From IMG/VR virus record IMGVR_UViG_3300022072_000178, positions 1 to 20,530 of that record: DNA of 20,530 bases; one strand, 5' to 3'. Below, one piece after another: positions 19,848 through 20,530 of this stretch. This DNA is from a virus. Both the position numbers and the translations under genes were made by a program. The notes under the pieces were generated by a model, which ran no database searches, was not told where the DNA came from, and worked only from the letters and a program-made list of their open reading frames with translations. Every line of letters starts with the position of its first letter. Positions within the stretch are counted from its first letter, which is position 1.

Positions 19848-20193
19848 ACTAGAAGCTAGGGTAGCTTTAGGTTTATCTGAATGGGAGTACGAATCTGAAA
19901 AGATAGGGTACATAATCCATAAGACCTATAATCCAGACTTCATTAAGGGTAATATCTTTATTGAAGTCAAAGGATTCTTTAGGTCTGGAGACACCCAGAA
20001 GTATAAAGCTATCCACGACCAGATGCTAAAAGAGAATAAGATACTTGTCTTTGTCTGGTCTAAGCCTCATCAGAAACTACGGAAAGGATCTAAACTAACT
20101 AACGCTGGCTGGTGTGATAAGCACGACATTAAATGGTTCTCACAAGATGATATGAAAGCCCTTAATAAGTGGAGTAAGACAGCTAATGGCTAA
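19813..20193 (+). CDS. T7 endonuclease I-like Holliday junction resolvase
   Basis: 126 aa (T7 gp3 is 149). Catalytic residues align: E14 (RSKLEARVA), D42 (YNPDF), E51 and K53 (FIEVKGFF), matching T7 E20/D55/E65/K67. The downstream RSGDTQKYKAIHDQ and LVFVWSKPHQKLRKGS are typical of the family. The enzyme works as a swapped dimer to cut branched DNA before packaging and to break down host DNA. The start has AGGA 8 nt upstream and overlaps the DUF1737-like gene by 35 nt. Confidence 0.9.
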   Translation: MSKKQLPKYRSKLEARVALGLSEWEYESEKIGYIIHKTYNPDFIKGNIFIEVKGFFRSGDTQKYKAIHDQMLKENKILVFVWSKPHQKLRKGSKLTNAGWCDKHDIKWFSQDDMKALNKWSKTANG

Positions 20194-20347
20194 GACAGTA
20201 GAGGAACTAATCGAAGACATAACCAGAGACTACGATGTAGACCTGTTAGTTGAGATATTATGTATTTCTGCTGAAGAGTTGTTAGAGAGGTTTGACGATA
20301 AATTAATGATTGCTATAGAGCGAGGGGATTTTGAAGATGGAACCTAA
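20186..20347 (+). CDS. 53-aa acidic protein, unknown
   Basis: Read directly: MAKTVEELIEDITRDYDVDL, then LVEILCISAEELLERFDDKL and MIAIERGDFEDGT. Acidic and helical; the L-V-E-I-L-x-I-S-A-E-E-L-L segment looks like a short HTH-type helix pair found in small phage proteins, without a firm family. It overlaps endonuclease I by 8 nt and the DUF3310 gene by 11 nt. Confidence 0.7.
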   Translation: MAKTVEELIEDITRDYDVDLLVEILCISAEELLERFDDKLMIAIERGDFEDGT

Positions 20348-20530
20348 TTCATCACTAGACACTCAAGTAGGAGGTAGTCACTATCAGATGGGAGGCATTC
20401 AGCCTATTGAATACATTCACGCTAACAACCTGTCCTTTATTGAAGGTAGTATTGTAAAGTACATATCTAGGTGGCGTAATAAGAATGGTGTGGAGGATCT
20501 AGAGAAGATCAAACATTACATAGACCTTCT
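20337..20530 (+). CDS. DUF3310 (SaV-like) protein, partial at right edge
   Basis: 64 codons are visible: TQVGGSHYQMGGIQPIEYIHANNLSFIEGSIVKYISRWRNKNGVEDLEKIKHYIDLL. This is the conserved DUF3310 signature (GGSHY, then QP-[IVW]-[ED]-[YV]-I, N-x-L-[SD]-F, EG-x-[IV]-VKYI-x-R...K[NG]G-x-[ED]DL-x-K, HYID). Some members have been linked to phage nucleotide metabolism, but function is not settled. The start overlaps the previous gene by 11 nt. The C-terminus lies beyond the window. Confidence 0.85.
   Translation, partial: MEPNSSLDTQVGGSHYQMGGIQPIEYIHANNLSFIEGSIVKYISRWRNKNGVEDLEKIKHYIDL

Noticed and set aside
1-20530. tRNA genes, integrase or attachment sites
   Set aside because: No cloverleaf with a T-arm-like GTTCRA was noticed, and no recombinase motif or matching direct repeats were seen by eye.

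Overview
The window looks like part of the genome of a lytic tailed phage with a T7-type replication module. It has a T7-family DNA polymerase, a fused primase-helicase, a short ssDNA-binding protein, an endonuclease I and a PD-(D/E)XK exonuclease. The packaging and head genes (terS, terL, portal of about 650 aa, scaffold, major capsid protein) suit a podovirus. The low-GC coding, short genes and A-rich leaders resemble marine podophages of Gram-negative bacteria; that placement is inference. No RNA polymerase, integrase, repressor or tRNA gene is visible here.

Layout. Bases 1-7125 are read leftward on the minus strand in the order terS, terL, portal, a small protein, scaffold, capsid, an FmdB-type zinc-ribbon protein, a holin-like membrane protein and the N-terminal part of a repetitive fibre running off the left edge. 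A near-consensus sigma-70 promoter with an extended -10 (7326-7354, minus) heads this operon. Bases 7126-8345 carry no gene. They hold that promoter, a regular array of six 13-bp palindromes (GTCA-N5-TGAC, 7551-7698, plus one degenerate copy), an A+T-rich tract with direct repeats, a recurrent GTCGYRTTTAG motif and a 17-bp hairpin in the leader of the rightward genes. This is the best candidate for the replication origin and/or master control region.

Bases 8346-12007 are a rightward block of 14 very small genes without recognisable function, three of them too short to be found easily. Strong RNA hairpins sit in the gaps. A second sigma-70-like promoter (12121-12149), with an inverted repeat across its spacer, heads the replication block: ssDNA-binding protein, PD-(D/E)XK nuclease, more small proteins (including a lipoprotein, a two-TM protein and a helix-turn-helix protein), primase-helicase, DNA polymerase, an HNH endonuclease lodged against the polymerase stop, a Cas4/RecB-like exonuclease, a DUF1737-like protein, endonuclease I, a small unknown protein and a DUF3310 protein cut by the right edge.

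How it fits together: rightward genes would be expressed first to take over the host and replicate DNA (helicase, polymerase and SSB at the fork; exonuclease and endonuclease I for host DNA breakdown and branch resolution). The divergent leftward operon builds and fills the capsid. Nothing points to lysogeny. All functional statements rest on motifs read by eye and on family knowledge; no database search was run.
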